64,000 bases of DNA from Euptelea pleiosperma (taxonomy: Eukaryota; Streptophyta; Magnoliopsida; Ranunculales; Eupteleaceae). Position numbers and translations under genes: made by a program. The stretch is taken from assembly GCA_035048495.1 (NCBI GenBank), contig CM068548.1, forward strand, positions 3,668,714 through 3,732,713. Direction: 5' to 3'. Below the pieces are notes generated by a model. That model did not search any database. It was not told the DNA's origin and saw nothing but the letters and a program-made list of their open reading frames with translations. Of the stretch, positions 1 to 10,631 are shown piece after piece (position 1 is the first letter of the stretch; each line of letters starts with the position of its first letter).

Positions 1-446
1 GAAACAGTTTTTCATAGTTAAGACTAGGTCCATCGGTCCAATCAATTGGGTAGAAAGTTTTTCAATTTCATCCAAGTCCAATTGATCGGTCCACAGGTCC
101 AATCAATTGATTGGATTTCCCTAGATTAAGTTTTTTTTTAAGCCACTAAGACCCTGAATCAGATATCTTACCACATGACTTAGTTGTAGGTGAATTTTTA
201 CATTTAAACCTCATATCTTTAAGGTCTCTAAGTCACTTACCATCTGTGGAAAAATTCGAATCTTTAGATAAATCTGTCTTCAATATTGAATCTTTGGTCT
301 TCGTCTTGTTGTCTTCTAGGAGTCAAGTGTGATGCATACCACTAACATACTCAAAGCCTAACTAGCACACTTAGGATTGGTACATTATGTGTTTATGTCA
401 TACAAAATTTTGCTAAATAGAATATGAATATATTACTGACACAAAC
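1..446 (-). mobile_element. Copia-type LTR fragment, cut by window start
   Basis: This is a diverged relative of the copies at 6785-7687 (same orientation) and 14773-16300 (opposite orientation). Shared blocks are a 'taagtcactta' stretch, the run leading to 'ttatgtcatac...', and 'tagaatatgaatat' next to the presumed LTR border followed by 'aacatcc'. The first ~130 bases hold degraded CAATCGATTG palindromes, here mostly CAATCAATTG or CCAATTGATC. No coding sequence is visible. The Copia assignment is inferred from the better copy at 14.8 kb. Confidence 0.5.
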
Positions 447-548
447 ATCCGTACGGTCAACAATCTCTAAAGTGTGCCTCTTAGCTCATACTGTGGTTGG
501 TCAACAAAATTCTACTCTAATAACTCAAAAGAACAAAACATATTAAAA

Positions 549-931
549 GCATGTTATAACGAAAATAACAGTCATTATAACGGATTCAGACCTCACTCGT
601 TATGTTATATACTGTTTTAACACCCAGAAAATAACGCCTATTATTTTTGTTATAACAATCATTTTTTTTAAATAATGATTGTTATAACGAAAATAACGGC
701 TGTTAATTTTTTAAATTGTTAAAAAAAGCCCGTTATTTTTTGTTATAAATTTTATTGAAAATTTGAAAATCAAATTTTGAAGTTTTATGCTATTTTTTTT
801 TTGTTATTTTCTATTTTTTTCTCATTTTTTCCATTTTTGCCCATGTCCATTACAATCCGTTATAACAGAAAAACAGTAATGGCTCCAATCCGTTATACTG
901 ATATATCGACCCCTTTTTTTTTTAAACCTTG
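549..931. mobile_element. hAT-type MITE, GTTATAACGG family, degraded
   Basis: AT-rich element full of GTTATAACG and CCGTTAT motifs in both orientations. It ends on the right with 'tttaaaccttg', the inverted form of the family end CAAGGTTTAAA. The left end is less certain ('catgttataac'). No target duplication could be seen here; the family is assigned by likeness to the copies at 3938, 5269 and 53095, which have perfect 8-bp duplications. Confidence 0.55.
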
Positions 932-988
932 AAAGGGCGTCCTTGTAAATTGTAACTCACCCCCGAAACCTAAATGGAACATGTTCCA

Positions 989-1167
989 AGGACCTAAATT
1001 TTGGGACATAAATTTTCCCCAGAGATCTCGGGCGTGGATTTCGAGAATCCAAAGGTGATTTTGGTTTGGCAAAATAAAGTGAATGTCAGCTCAGCACTGT
1101 CAACCAACATTGGATTCTCAGGATCCACAGACGAGATTTTTGGGAAAATTATGTCCGCCGATCCTAA
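989..1167. mobile_element. Short inverted-repeat element, GGGACATAAATTTT family
   Basis: The two ends are inverted copies: 'gggacataaattttcccc' with 'ctcgggcgtggatttcgaga' on the left matches the complement of 'ggattctcaggatcc...' plus 'gggaaaattatgtccg' on the right. The centre carries 'gtgaatgtcagctcagcac', a block that recurs near 30985, 35120, 40150 and 41860. No open frame. The superfamily is likely Mutator, by analogy with 56755-57155. Confidence 0.5.
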
Positions 1168-1185
1168 CCTAATAACTTAAAAAGT

Positions 1186-1654
1186 AGGGTAATTTAGTAA
1201 TTCCCCCTGTCTCTTAAAAGTAATTTGCACTGCCCCCTTATATGTTTAAGTTGTCGTAATACCCCCTTAGACCAGGTCAGACCTTCTTTGACTCACAGTC
1301 TAAAGAAACATAATCATAAGAACAGGTGCAGAATACTATTTTGCCTGAATCTCTCGTTTCCTAATCTTCTTCGTGCCATTGAAAGCTAACAACATCTAGA
1401 TTCAGTAGGGATATACTACCATTGCCATTGAAAATTGACAATTCTCAGTAAACCCACCTAAAATTTTTCCCCTAACTCTCTACACCTAAGTGACTCTTGA
1501 CACCCCCCACCAGTAGAAAAAAAAACACTTGTAGAAGAAGAAGAAGAAGAAGAAAAAGAAGAAGATGAAGATGATGAGGAACCTCCTCCGCCGTCGCCAG
1601 TCAACCCCACCATCACTCTCTCTCTTTGTCTCTTTCTCACTCTCACTCACTCAC

Positions 1655-1694
<40 letters not shown>

Positions 1695-1816
1695 TCTCTC
1701 TTCCTCTCTCTCTCACTCTCTCGATTCTAAGCTGCCGAGGTAGCCAGAGGTCGAGTGTGGCATGGCACACTCAGCCTCTGGATGCTGAGGTTCTTATGGC
1801 TACCTCAGCCACTCAT

Positions 1817-1894
<78 letters not shown>

Positions 1895-2237
1895 AAGACA
1901 AAGAGATCAGGGGGAGAAAGAGAGAGATAGCAAGAGAGAGAGAGAGGGAGAGAGAGTGAAATAGGGAGAGAAGAGAGATAAGGAGAGAGAGAATAGAGAG
2001 GGAGAGGCGGTGGTGATGTGGATCAGGTAGCATCTTCCTCTTCTTCTCTTCTTCTTCTTCTTCTCTTTAGGTGGTGTGGTGGGCGGCCTCCTCCTCCTTT
2101 CTTTCTTCTTTTGTTTTTTCAGGGTGGTTGTTTTGAGTAAAAAACAAAGGACACATTTATAATTTGTTTTTGTTAAGTGAGCATATTGAGTGAAAGGTGA
2201 GTGCCAATATCCCAACCCTTACTAAATTACCCTAAAA
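1186..2237. repeat. Giant low-complexity foldback: GAA/CTT and CT/GA arms
   Basis: A long near-palindrome. From the outside inward the left arm reads TAGGGTAATTTAGTAA (1186-1201), a GAA tract (about 1532-1575), a CCTCCTCCGCCGTCGCC block, and a CT tract (about 1618-1735). The right arm mirrors it: a GA tract (1820-2008, uninterrupted 1820-1894), GGCGGTGGTG, a CTT tract (2030-2070), then the complement of TAGGGTAATTTAGTAA near 2218-2235. The central spacer (1737-1819) is itself an inverted repeat ('gaggtagccag' and 'ggctacctc'). Predicted peptides here are low-complexity Ser/Leu or Arg/Glu and are not genes. Confidence 0.6.
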
Positions 2238-2553
2238 AATTGTAGTATCCCCGCACTACTTTCAGACAGTAGGAATATACACATCAGTCCCGAAAAATTA
2301 GCCATCGTTGACTGACCTTAAAACCTGACATGTTTTAAACCAATAAAAACATTGCAGAAGCAACATTAATGGCCATGTGTGCAAGTCATGCAACAACAGT
2401 CTTTGCTCAAGAACAGGTCATCAAATGTCCATTTGGCACTAGGTTGACCTACAGACCAAAAATCAACCTGTTTGGTGCGTTTTGATCACAGTTGAATTTG
2501 AGTCTTTTTTTATGGCTTCATTTTCAGCTGAAGGATTTGTGCATTGTTTAGGC

Positions 2554-2880
2554 CAAGGTTTTAAATATGGAATATGATGGAACCTAATATATTAGCGAAA
2601 AATAATGAATGGACCGTTATAACAGTATAACGGAACCTAATATTTTAACCGAAAAAAATAGAATATAATAAATAAAATAATTCTTTTATTAATTGTGAAT
2701 GTTATAACAAATTTAGCAGTCGACGTTATTTGTAAGAATTTATAAGGGATTTTAAATTTCAAATAAATTTTTTTTAATAACAGAAATAACAAAAATAATG
2801 TCACAGACGATATTTTCATTATAACGGCCTAAAAATAATGGCCATCATAACAAATAACGTTAATCGAAAATAAAGCAAGG
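2554..2880. mobile_element. hAT-type MITE, GTTATAACGG family, degraded
   Basis: Starts with 'caaggttttaaatatgg', a good match to the family end, and carries GTTATAACGG, 'ccgttataacagtataacgg' and 'attataacggcc' motifs. The right end is blurred and no target duplication is visible. Confidence 0.45.
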
Positions 2881-3820
2881 GGATTAGACCGTTACTCATA
2901 TCATGATGGGGTCAGTGGGCCCAGAGGGCAGCAGTGAGTAACAAAATCGCGCTAGCTGACACCAAATTTCAGCTATAGCTTGTTACATCTTTTTTCAAAA
3001 AAAAAAAAAAAAAAACAAGAAATAGAACATATAACAGTGATTATTATTACTGAAGCAAACCCAAAAAAGATCAGCTTTTCTTACCTGTATACTAGAGAAG
3101 CGAGGGTGCTTGAGCACTGTATCCTCTAACCCCGTTTTAATGGCGTCACGGTTGATTCTGGTCTTCCAACCCATAATTATTATGATGTAACAGTTTAAGT
3201 GAGGCTCGTGAAACAAACGACTAAGTGGACTTACCGGGTGTTAGCCTGCTAATTCGCCGCTAGCGGCCTGTCTTTATTACGATAGTTTTGAGAGCTTTCT
3301 TTCTCGATCAGAGTCCTTCGAGGAACTCCATGCTATTGAAGAGAAATCCCCAAATTGATTCCAGGTTTCGATGGATTTTATTTTCCTCTGTGAAAGAACA
3401 TGTACAGTTGTAGGGGGCGAGCATTGTTTCCTTTTATAGGAGTGAGGTCACAAAAATGCCGAGCAGTCTAACATAGGACGAGCCTATTAATGGTTTTAGG
3501 TCACGTTGTAGGAACATTTGATTAGATCAACTTTGGTCAATTAGGTGGGTGAAGATTCATAAATTCTCCGCAATCTTGTCACGCCTTGGATCCGGGCACT
3601 CGAATCCTATCCAAATACCTGAAGTAATTTTCACATAAAGATCTAGGGGTGAGATAAAAATAAAAACATTAAAGTCACTCGAAGTAAGTTTCAAAAATTA
3701 TCATATATCAAAATAAGAATCTTTTGTAAATGCACTTTTATTAAAACATTCATCTTCTACTTAATTGGAATTAATATTTCGCAATTTAAAGATATAGTAC
3801 AAAAATAATCAAAATCTTAA
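2881..3820. other. No recognisable feature
   Basis: Moderately AT-rich DNA with a poly-A run at about 2997-3015. 'cacgccttggatccgggc' near 3581 resembles the ends of plant LTR elements, but no partner was found. No supported coding sequence. Confidence 0.4.
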
Positions 3821-4376
3821 GGGGGTGTTTGGATCCTCATTTTTTTTTAAAATGAATTTTTCCAAAAAATGACGTTTGGTTAGACTTTTTAAAAAAGATT
3901 TTTTGTAAAAATATATTTTAAAAATAGCATTCCAAACCAAGGTTTAAAGGAGGCCGTTTTAATGGTTAAACGGACTGGGGGCGTTACTGTTTAAACGGAT
4001 TGAAACGGCCAGGGGTAAAAATAGAAAAAAAAATAGAATTAAACGGTTTTTAACGGAAAAAAACGGAAAAAATGGCACTGAAATTCAAATTTTGAAATTT
4101 GTAAATTAAATAAAAAACGGAATTTAACAGATTTTAACGGAAATTAAATGGATTTTAACGGACTTAAACGGCCTTTTTTTCCCAAAATTTTTCAGAATAA
4201 AACGGCTGTTTAAACGATTTTAACGGCCATTAAAACAAAAAAAAATGGCTGTTTTCTTCAAAACCGTTAAAACGTGTTTAAACGGTTTTAACGGAAACGG
4301 GCTTGGGGCGTTACTGTTTAAACGGCCGTTAAAACCATTTAAACAGCCATTTTTAAAACCATGTTCCAAACATCCC
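3821..4376. mobile_element. Tourist-like MITE split by a nested hAT MITE
   Basis: If the hAT MITE at 3938-4363 and one copy of its 8-bp duplication are removed, the flanks join into a short (~120 bp) element. Its left end is GGGGGTGTTTGGATCC after TAA and its right end is 'ttccaaacatccct'. Such GGG.GTGTTTGG ends are typical of PIF/Harbinger (Tourist) MITEs. An alternative right end with TAA lies at 6231 ('gatccaaaaccccc'), which would make a larger host of several nested elements. Confidence 0.45.
3938..4363. mobile_element. hAT MITE with perfect 8-bp target duplication
   Basis: 426-bp non-autonomous element. The left end is CAAGGTTTAAAGG and the right end is the complement of CATGGTTTTAAAA. 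It is flanked on both sides by the identical 8-mer TTCCAAAC (3930-3937 and 4364-4371). The interior is rich in GTTTAAACGG and CCGTTAAAAC palindromes. An 8-bp duplication with C...G ends fits the hAT superfamily. No coding capacity. Confidence 0.85.
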
Positions 4377-4475
4377 TATGATTTTTGGTTTGTAGGTCCA
4401 CCTAGGGATTGGCCAGGAAACATATGATCAGCATCCTCTGAGAGCATGCCACGTTGCTCATATTGTAGGGTCACT
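4372..4475. mobile_element. Arm of the Mutator-like MITE family
   Basis: A solitary right arm: 'atttttggtttgtaggtcca', 'cctagggattggcca', then 'tgccacgttgctcatattgt'. It matches the right arms of the complete copies at 4805, 44897 and 45803. The left arm is missing. Confidence 0.5.
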
Positions 4476-4494
4476 TAGCCCTAGATAGCTCATA

Positions 4495-4740
4495 TTTTGG
4501 GCCCACTGATCCCATGAATGTTGAGCCCATTCATTGGTGGATAAACACTAAAAATAAGGTTGATTGATGATTATTGCCGTTGGGTTAAGTACCTCAAAAA
4601 TTATTGAATCCAACGGCTAGAATCAATCCTAATTAAAAATGTGCTAACATCAATGGCTAGCGATAACCAATCAGGCTGATTGTTAAAAGTATATCCACCA
4701 AGAGGTATGCTAACCATCCATGCGGTTAGTGGGCCCAAAA
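4495..4740. mobile_element. MITE with TTTTGGGCCCACT inverted ends
   Basis: Left end 'ttttgggcccactgatcc' and right end 'ggttagtgggcccaaaa' are inverted copies. The arms continue with 'ttggtggataaacac' against 'gtatatccaccaag'. Related fragments occur near 40325-40552 and 57300-57400. No clear target duplication, so the superfamily is open. Confidence 0.55.
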
Positions 4741-4804
4741 CATTTCGCTATATAGGGCAGTGTTCTATGCAATGACTCCATCCAAAGTCCATTATGTCAA
4801 AAAC

Positions 4805-5183
4805 GGGTAAAACTTGTCACAACGGGTTGTGACCGAAGCACGACAAGAGACGTGGCACTCTATTAGAGGATACTGACCGTATGGATGTTTGGCCAATCCT
4901 TTGGTGGACCTGTAAACAAAAAATTAACCTGATTAGTGATTTGGAACATTTGGATCTTTGCACCCAAATAACGTACAATAATGCTCAAATTCCTACGGTT
5001 AAAATCAACCCATGAAAATAACTTCAATCCAACACTTAGAAATCACTGATCAGGCTGATTTTTGGTTTGCAAGTCCACCGAGAGACATGCCAAACATCCA
5101 TACGGTCATCTCCCTCTAATAGTGTGCCACATGGCTCATATTGTGGGTTGTGATCCCATGAACCCGTTGTGACAGTTTTACTC
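4805..5183. mobile_element. Mutator-like MITE with perfect 9-bp target duplication
   Basis: 379-bp foldback. The ends are GGGTAAAACTTGTCAC and the complement of GAGTAAAACTGTCAC. Both flanks carry the identical 9-mer GTCAAAAAC (4796-4804 and 5184-5192). The arms contain the family blocks 'gacgtggcactctattagag', 'gaccgtatggatgtttggcc' and 'ctgatcaggctgatttttgg'. A 9-bp duplication with long inverted arms is the mark of Mutator-like elements. It encodes nothing. Confidence 0.85.
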
Positions 5184-5268
5184 GTCAAAAACTTTTCTAT
5201 CTTGATCTTGAAACTCACGACATCAGAGATTCCGTCTTATTCCTGCCCAATGACCAAAACCCTTATAT

Positions 5269-5687
5269 CATGGTTTTAAAAACGGCCGTTTAAAACCGTT
5301 TAAACGGTAACGCCCCAAGCCCGTTTCCATTAAAATTGTTTAAACACGTTTTATCGGTTTTGAAAAAAACGGCCGTTTTTTTGTTTTAACGGCTGTTAAA
5401 ATTGTTTAAACGGCCGTTAAAATCGTTTAAGCAGCCGTTTAATTTTAAAAATATTTGTGAAAAAACGGCTGTTAAATCCGTTAAAATCCGTTTAATTTTC
5501 GTTAAATTTTTTTTTTTTTAATTTTCAAATTTCAAATTTTGAATTTCAGCGCCAATTTTTCCGTTAAAATCCGTTTAATTCCGTTTTTTCCCTTTTTTTT
5601 CCATTTTTGCCCCTGACCATTTGAATCCGTTTAAACGGTAACACCCCCAGTCCGTTTAACCGTTAAAACGGCCTCCTTTAAACCTTG
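5269..5687. mobile_element. hAT MITE with perfect 8-bp target duplication (inverted relative to 3938)
   Basis: 419-bp element with ends CATGGTTTTAAAAACGG and the complement of CAAGGTTTAAAGGAGG. It is flanked by CCTTATAT on both sides (5261-5268 and 5688-5695). It is the same subfamily as 3938-4363 in opposite orientation; GTTTAAACGG replaces the GTTATAACGG of other members. The pair lies ~0.9 kb apart and could fold on itself if transcribed. Confidence 0.85.
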
Positions 5688-5695
5688 CCTTATAT

Positions 5696-6784
5696 TTACT
5701 TTGGTTTCAAACCGTGTATCTACTGATCCAATTGCTCAGGTCGAAGGGGAAGAATAGTGGCAACCGTCTAATCTCCAACTGCTCGGCTTCTGTGCAGCAA
5801 CCACCCATGGGATAACCTACCTCTACAAGAGGAAGCATCTGGTAGGAAAATAGCGTAAACGGATGGTAGCGGCAGCCGGCGTGTGGCTACGATCCGACCG
5901 TGTTGAGATCTTCTCAACAATTTCGATTATGATGATATTTTGTCGAATAGGGTTTCAATTTGCAGCATGTGCTTTTTCGGAGAAAAACAAATCTTGAGAG
6001 GTTGGGTTCCAAGTTCTAATTGCCGAAGAAGCTCCCTAAAGAAAAAAAAAAAAAAAGATTTTTTTGGCTTTGAAAAACAAGTATACGGGAATTATCTAAA
6101 AAAATATTATATGAGTAAAAAAATACTTTTCTCTTACAAAAATATTTTTGTAAAAAAGAGCAACCAAACATAATAATTTACAACAAAAAGCCTTTTGTAA
6201 TAAAAAAGACTTTTTTAGATCCAAAACCCCCTAACTTTAATAAAAAAAGTCTTCTCTAATTTTTTTTTTAAAATCACTAGAAACAATTTTTCTTAAGGAA
6301 CTTTAATTAAAATGCTTATTTGATAAGGTTTCAAATTTTAATTTTAATAAAAAATTTATTTTTTACTCTAAATTTTTTTGAAAATCAGTAGAAATAATTT
6401 TTTTTAAGGAACTTTAATTAAAACGCTTATTTGATAAAGTTTTAGAATTTAATTTTTATGATTTAGGAGAGAACGGTCAATTTTTTCTTAAATTTTAAAA
6501 ATGGTCGAAAATTTAATTCCTTAGATGGCCTTACTCTAACAACTTTAACAAAAGTATTTTGGCCAAAAATAATATTTACTATTTTTAGTAATATGATTAC
6601 CCTTAACAAATCTACCCTAACGAGTTTTGTTAAAAACTGCAAAAAGATGATGATTTTCGACTTTCGTGAATTTTTAAAATATCAAATGGAAATCAAATTA
6701 GACAAACTAGGTATCTATCAACATCTACTCAAAATGATATTAATTTATATTAAATAATAATTATTTGTTTCAATTTTGAAAATT
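5696..6784. other. AT-rich intergenic DNA
   Basis: No gene is supported. Poly-A/T runs are frequent, and a MITE-like end 'gatccaaaacccccta' lies at 6218-6233. A direct repeat of about 110 bp is visible at 6255-6330 and 6366-6450 ('aaggaactttaattaaaa.gcttatttgataa'). Confidence 0.4.
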
Positions 6785-7687
6785 TGAGAAAAATCAAGAG
6801 AAAGCTAATTAGGTTTTTTCTCTTAAACAAGGATAACTCTTATTTAAAAAAGTCGATCTATATTTTTTCTCTTGTTGTAATAAAGCTTAAGATGGGCTTT
6901 ATTTATAAGAGTTTGGAAACCCAAAGTCGTGGAAGTAATGAAAAAGTGGGAACACAAAAATTGGATCTAAAAATAGACTTATTCTGCGAAGTTCAATCGA
7001 TTGTACACTAGGTTCAAACTCCAATCCAATCGATTGTATTATACGAATGAGTTTTATGTTCGTCATTACAATCGATTGTACATAGGGTCCAATCGATTGT
7101 TCACTTTGAAACTTTTGTCCTAGATAGTCCAATCGATTGTACAACAGAGAGTGTTCTATCCTGTGGAGTCCAATTGATTGTACACAGAGGTCCAATTGAT
7201 CTAACTGGTCCAATCGATTGTAGAGTAAATTCCAATCGATTGTACTTAGGAAACATTCTGTCACATCATGTCTAATCGATTGTACACAGAAGTCCAATCG
7301 ATTGTAGAAAAAACTCCAATCGATTGTACTCAAGAAACGTTCTATCCCATAATGTCCAATCGATTGTACACAGAGGTCCAATCGATCATAATAGTTCAAC
7401 CATTATGATTAATCTTTTAAGATCCTATTCCTATTGCTACTAAGTCACTTACCTTTCTATACGACCAAACACGATATTCAACGGACAAATTGTAGTTACT
7501 CAGATGACTCAAGTCATCAACCATCTGATTCTTGCGATCTTCATCTTCTAGTCTTCACGTAGTCAGCAAAGTATACGTACTACGACATCTTCAATGCTAT
7601 ATTTGTATTCGTAGGAACGGTTACAATGATGTTTTATGTCAAACAGAATACTTGTCAAACTAGAATATGAAAATATTCTTCACAACA
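6785..7687 (-). mobile_element. Copia-type LTR, truncated, with 14 CAATCGATTG palindromes
   Basis: Inverted relative to 14773-16300. Matching parts are the border 'catattctag', 'gtaaccgttcctacg', 'cttcacgtagtc', 'cattcgtataggaatgtaagtgac'-like sequence and the promoter-like 'cttataaataaag'. Between 7005 and 7390 there are about 14 copies of (C)CAATCGATTGTA spaced 15-60 bases apart. The 166-residue minus-strand open frame over this block is a by-product of the repeat (recurring VQSIG and STIDW) and is not called as a gene. Confidence 0.55.
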
Positions 7688-8159
7688 TCCATTGCAAGGG
7701 ACTCTAGGATTAATATATAATGAGAAGATGGAGATTAAAGTTGTAGTTGAAATTAATTTGATGATCTTGCTATTGATTTTCTAGAAACAAATCAAACCTA
7801 AATGACAAAGTAAAAAAAGCAGACACACTTTTCTTTCTTTTTTTCTAATTCATTTCGATGACCTTTGTACTTGAATGACATTTATATAGAAGGGATATAT
7901 TTGTTTTTCTTTCTCTACGAGTGTCTTTCTCATATTTAGGTTATGCTTTTAAGTTTCTTTTGATCGATTTTTTAATGTTTTTAATCAAGTCATCGGTATG
8001 GAGTTAACAACTTTAAGAATTTTTAAAGCCAGCCAACAAATCTTTCCACTAGGGTTAGAGAAACCATGAGAAGCAAATTGTATATGATAATATAACGAAG
8101 AAAATGAAAAAAAGTGATGACTATAAAAGAGCAAACATAATTGTTGAGATCTTGTATCA
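7688..8159. other. No recognisable feature
   Basis: AT-rich sequence without a supported open frame or clear repeat. Confidence 0.4.
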
Positions 8160-8460
8160 AGGAAATACGAAAACTTAGGTATAAAAATAGAGGAAAGAAT
8201 ATGTGAAAACAGATGAGAATATAGGTGAAAATCGATGATAGTATATGTTAAACTGATGACAGTATAAAAAATAGATGACAGCATAGGAGAAAATCGATAA
8301 TGGAAAAATAAAATAAATGATGGAATGGGAGAAAACATGTGAGAGAATGAGCGAAAAAAATGAGAGAATAAGAAAAAACAGATGACGGTATAGGTAAAAA
8401 CAGATGGCAGCATAAGAGCAAACAAATGATAATAAATGAACAAACACATAACTGTTAAAA
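8160..8460. repeat. Degenerate purine-rich tandem repeat
   Basis: About ten loose units of 25-30 bases around 'gatgacagtatagg.gaaaa' (for example 8250-8285 and 8375-8410). The matching minus-strand frames encode repetitive Phe/Ser/Tyr-rich peptides with no domain, so they are read as repeat-derived. Confidence 0.5.
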
Positions 8461-8461
8461 T

Positions 8462-8745
8462 ATGAGCCATGTGGCACATTTGTAGAGGACGCCGACCGAA
8501 TGGATATTTGGCTAATCCCTAAATGGGCCTACAAACCTAAAATTAGCACTATTAGTGATTTCAAACCTTTTGATCCTTGTACCCAAATAATGGTCGATAA
8601 TGCTCAAAGTCCCACGGTTAGATCAACCCATGAAAATAACTCCAATCCCGATTTTTGATTTATAGGTCAAACTAGGGATTAGCCAAGCATCCATACGGTC
8701 AACATTTTCTACATGTGAGCATTGATTGAGACCACATCGGTTATC
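8462..8745. mobile_element. Mutator-like MITE copy, ends eroded
   Basis: Left arm 'tgagccatgtggcacatttg' and 'gaccgaatggatatttggct', right arm 'ctagggattagccaagcatc' and 'ccatacggtcaaca'. The outer termini and the target duplication are lost. Confidence 0.55.
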
Positions 8746-10211
8746 GGGGGCAGTCATCTTGGGTGATTAGCAATGTTTAACTCATTGGGAATAAGTAATG
8801 CTAGGGAGAGAAGCGTATGGTTTTGTCAATTTTGTTTCAGTCGCCCTTTTAAGGGCAAACTCAGTAAGTGGTAATTTTTTAGGCGTCTGTAAAAAGTTAT
8901 TGACATTCTGATAATAGACTTTGAAATTGTTAATTATTTAAAAAAAAATTTATTTTTTAAGTAACATGTATGAAAGTATCAAGGGTATATAAGAAAAATG
9001 TTGATGTGACAAAAAAGATTGAGAGAGAGAGTCACGTCATCACTTTTTGTATATGGGGAGAGACAACAGGTCCCTATGTGTTAGCTTTAGTACAGATATA
9101 GATAGATTGAATTTAAATTTTATCAAATTGGTAGTGAGTAATTTAAATTGATTTTACTATTTTGTATCTCATTAATACTTAGCAAAATTAAATTTATAAG
9201 GGTATATTATATGAATCTTAAATTATAATTTATACTTAAATTAAAAAAATTGTAAATGAATGTCATTGAAAAAATATCGGCCTGAGCTTTCTAACATTAC
9301 TACTGAACTTCAAATTAATAAACTTGTGGATTGGAAGATGTGAATTTTTTTAAAATTTTAAAGAACAAGTTTTACAAAAAGATGCCAATTCAATTTCTTA
9401 AAAATAGAAAATATAGGAAGCACTCCACCTTTATCTCATTCTAGAAGATACTTTAGAAGGAAAAATGATTAATATTTTACTTTTTAAATAAGTTATGTAA
9501 CTAACTCAAGATCATATGTTATGAAGAAAAAATTTGTTCTCACTAAAGGACTTCAAAGTTTGAGGTCTACACTTTCTGAGATTGTAGCTTGGAGTACTCT
9601 TTCGAGCTCATCAACATTATAGATTTTTTTGCCTACCTATTGATGGTCATATACACAAAAAATCAACTTGATTGGTGATTTCCACTAGTTAGCACCTGAG
9701 AAAAACTTAAATTCATTGGCTAGAATCATCAATTAAGCTTATTTTTTATGTGTAAGTGAGGTGGGGGTCCATAAATTTTCTACAAATGCTAAACATGTAC
9801 AACAAAAATAGGTGAGCCTTGATTGGGACCAAACCACATTCATACATTGAACATTAGTAACGGACATGTGAGCCTTGATTGACATCACAAGAAGACATTG
9901 AACATTAGTTACGGACATGTGAGCATTGATTGAGACTACATGCCCACATCAAAGTGTAGTTTTACAAAGAAACTCTCTACAAACTTAAAATACCACTCTG
10001 ACTTGTGTACCACCAACTCAGTTAAGGAGTTAGTTTTTCAATCTTTTTGAAATTTATATTCTTCACTCTTTCTCTCTTTAAGACATTCGTGTTCGCAAGT
10101 AATACATAAACTTATGTGCTTTTGATGCTATACCCTACATATGATCTACTCCTCTTGGATTAATATTAGCCCAAAAATACTTGATAAATAATTTTAACCA
10201 TCCGACCATCG
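8746..10211. other. AT-rich intergenic DNA with a short tandem repeat
   Basis: No gene is supported. Between about 9800 and 9950 a ~60-base unit 'cggacatgtgagc.ttgattg' is repeated two to three times. 9640-9760 resembles the core of the 4495-4740 MITE family. Confidence 0.4.
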
Positions 10212-10631
10212 ATGATACCCTCCTCGCTAAAGGTTTTAGCAACGACCACCTGCAAAATGACTGCTACTAAAAGTGCCGCCCAAACGACGGGTAAAGTCAT
10301 GGGGAAAACAATTATTATCGGCAGACAAATTAGTATTAGCAGCGGTCATTGGCTGCCGCTAATACTTTTAGTGGCGGCCAGACAAAATTGCCACTGAATC
10401 TCCCTTTTAGTGGCGGCCAGACAAAATTGCCACAGAATCTCACTTTTAGCGGTGGTCACTCACTAATACTAATTTCAAAAAAAAAAAAAAATCAAGTATT
10501 AGCAGCGATCAATGGCCGCCGCTAAAAGGTACACTTAGCGGCAATGTTTTGCTGGCCGCCACTAATACTAATTTTATGAAAGTTTTAGCGCCGACTACAG
10601 CTAAAAGTAAATTTTCTTTTAGCTAGTTGTG
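10212..10631. mobile_element. CACTA (En/Spm) transposon end with subterminal repeats
   Basis: Dense subterminal repeats in both orientations: GCGGC(C/G)GCTAATACT, 'ttttagtggcggccagacaa', 'ccgccgctaaaag'. The right end reads on the minus strand CACAACTAGCTAAAAGAAAA, a close variant of the CACTA terminus, and stops at 10631. The opposite end and the transposase are not seen, so this is a terminal fragment or solo end. Confidence 0.6.

Noticed and set aside
1565..1964. Arg/Glu- and Ser/Leu-rich open frames as genes
   Set aside because: They are translations of CT/GA and GAA microsatellites.
3821..6231. Single large MITE host with TAA at both ends
   Set aside because: Possible, but the rejoined 3821-4376 Tourist element explains the left end with fewer assumptions.
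7005..7390. CRISPR-like repeat array (regular CAATCGATTG with spacers)
   Set aside because: Repeats are 10-bp dyads with uneven spacing inside an LTR in plant nuclear DNA; no cas genes and no constant repeat length.
6899..7399. 166-residue minus-strand open frame as a gene
   Set aside because: Peptide repeats (VQSIG, STIDW) are the translation of the palindrome array; no domain and no upstream signals.
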